From Candidatus Micrarchaeia archaeon (GTDB taxonomy: Archaea; Micrarchaeota; Micrarchaeia; Anstonellales; Bilamarchaeaceae), in contig JBAZLI010000020.1 in NCBI GenBank assembly GCA_041650355.1, positions 1-13,578 of the forward strand: a stretch of 13,578 bases of DNA. Direction: 5' to 3'. Both the position numbers and the translations under genes were made by a program. Each line of letters begins with the position of its first letter. Within the stretch, counting starts at the first letter, position 1. Shown piece by piece: positions 12,650 through 13,578 of the stretch. The notes beneath the pieces were generated by a model. It did not search any database, was not told the origin of the DNA, and saw only the letters and a list, made by a program, of their open reading frames with translations.

Positions 12650-13578
12650 TCACACTGAGAAGAATCTCCTGGAACCATACAGGGTCTTGAAGTTGTTCTC
12701 GTACACCTGCTGTATAGAAAGCGGATGAACGGGGTGTTGCGCAGTGTTGCCGTTGTAGTGAAAGGCCACTTTTGCGCTAGCTTCAAGGTTGTGAGTGCTT
12801 ACGTCCGAAGGTTTGATGCCTACGATTCCGCACTTCAATGAGAATGTCTTCACGCCTTCCATGATGTTGAGGAATACGTTGCGGCTGAGCAGGTCCATGT
12901 CGACCACCTGCCGTTCTATCCTTATCCCCGCATTCCTTGCCAAACGCGCTCGCTCCACATTGCCACGCAGATCGCTATTGGCGGCTTGGTTTGTCTGCTG
13001 GGTGAATCCCACTCCGGATACGCCGATTTTGTTCTCAAATTCGGTCTCATTGCGCACTATTACGAGCATGGCCTTCGCGTCCAGGTGGTAAAAAATCTGG
13101 CCAAAAAAGGCTGACGCGGTTATTTCCCTTATCTGGGCCGGGTTCAATGGTGCGTCCCCGGATTTTAGATTGACTCCCTTCCATTTGATGATGCGCGCGG
13201 CGTAGTCCTCCATCTCTTTTTTAAGGGAAAAAAATGCGCTGCCCTGGGACCCCACATCGGAGATGGATGAATGTTCCATGAAAAAATAGAAAAGCCCTGT
13301 CTTGAAATCGGCCAGGCTTTCATCCGAGCCAAAGAAGCCTGAAAGCCAGCGGTTGGTGCTCAGGAAGGCGTCACGCTGGGACCTGGCATGTTTCGCAAGT
13401 TCCGCGTAAGCGCTCCGTATCCCTTCTGTGCCATTCGTTTCCAGGTAGTCCGCAACCTTTGTTTTGATGAGCTCGAACAGTTGAGGCCCGGACCTGGGAA
13501 GTCCTATCGAAGTCTCGCAGTCCAGGGCTCGGGAACTCAGGAACAGGAGGAATGCCCGCTTCTCGCCTTCATCGCTGG
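12650..13578 (-). CDS. Uncharacterised protein, partial, N-terminus beyond right edge
   Basis: The minus-strand frame ending at TGA 12650-12652 is open to the window edge, about 309 codons. The ATG at 13279 is therefore probably internal, because the codons ahead of it continue in the same coding style without a stop. I do not recognise the protein. It looks soluble and mixed alpha/beta: a helical first part (FLLFLSSRALDCETS, then FELIKTKVADYLETN and AYAELAKHARSQRDAFLS), an aromatic stretch TGLFYFFMEH, an ITASAFFGQIFYHLDAKAML segment, and a C-terminal half with ERQVVDMDLLSRNVFLNIME and KVAFHYNGNT. There is no obvious nucleotide, metal or membrane motif. It ends 108 bases before the oxidoreductase start, and that operon has its own TATA box, so the two are probably separate units. 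Start, full length and function are unknown. Confidence 0.78.
   Translation of the reverse strand, partial: SDEGEKRAFLLFLSSRALDCETSIGLPRSGPQLFELIKTKVADYLETNGTEGIRSAYAELAKHARSQRDAFLSTNRWLSGFFGSDESLADFKTGLFYFFMEHSSISDVGSQGSAFFSLKKEMEDYAARIIKWKGVNLKSGDAPLNPAQIREITASAFFGQIFYHLDAKAMLVIVRNETEFENKIGVSGVGFTQQTNQAANSDLRGNVERARLARNAGIRIERQVVDMDLLSRNVFLNIMEGVKTFSLKCGIVGIKPSDVSTHNLEASAKVAFHYNGNTAQHPVHPLSIQQVYENNFKTLYGSRRFFSV

Noticed and set aside
1..13578. tRNA, rRNA, CRISPR repeats, insertion sequences or attachment sites
   Set aside because: The gaps are at most about 110 bases. None shows a cloverleaf, spaced direct repeats or terminal inverted repeats, and no transposase, integrase or Cas motif is seen in the proteins.

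Overview
The window reads as part of an archaeal chromosome, with fairly GC-rich coding and short, AT-rich gaps. Evidence for Archaea: TATA-like boxes about 26 bases from start codons (leaderless or short-leader genes), a COG1709-type XRE regulator, a two-subunit 2-oxoacid:ferredoxin oxidoreductase with fused gamma-alpha subunit, a KaiC-like/roadblock gene pair, and archaeal-style surface glycosylation genes. The lineage cannot be fixed from the sequence; the compact layout would suit a DPANN or other uncultivated archaeon, but that is a guess. Coding density is very high and no gap exceeds about 110 bases. I saw no tRNA, rRNA, CRISPR array, transposase or integrase.

Layout. (1) 1-3329, glycan region: a left-truncated NAD-dependent sugar epimerase on the minus strand faces away from a GT2 dolichyl-phosphate-type glycosyltransferase and a large multi-pass membrane protein with a GT-C-like plan, both on the plus strand. 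Together they could make an activated sugar, load it on a lipid carrier and transfer it at the membrane. (2) 3330-5716, minus-strand operon in the order KaiC-like protein, roadblock/LC7-like protein, TldD metalloprotease. The KaiC-like protein has lost its ATP-binding and catalytic residues. (3) 5768-9018, divergent plus-strand operon: two proteins I do not recognise (336 and 514 aa, translationally coupled) followed by a COG1709 regulator. Operons 2 and 3 leave from one 51-base gap in which a single AT-rich box lies 26 bases from both start codons. (4) 9083-9793, a lone methyltransferase-like gene, convergent with (5) 9834-12541, the 2-oxoacid:ferredoxin oxidoreductase operon (fused gamma-alpha, then beta). 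Its leader has a TATA box, a perfect 7-bp inverted repeat and a clear ribosome binding site. (6) 12650-13578, a right-truncated minus-strand gene of unknown function.

The most unusual part is 3330-9018: an apparently inactive KaiC-like protein with a roadblock partner and a TldD protease, back to back with two unrecognised proteins and a DNA-binding regulator through one symmetric promoter region. That these form one functional system is inference from layout only.
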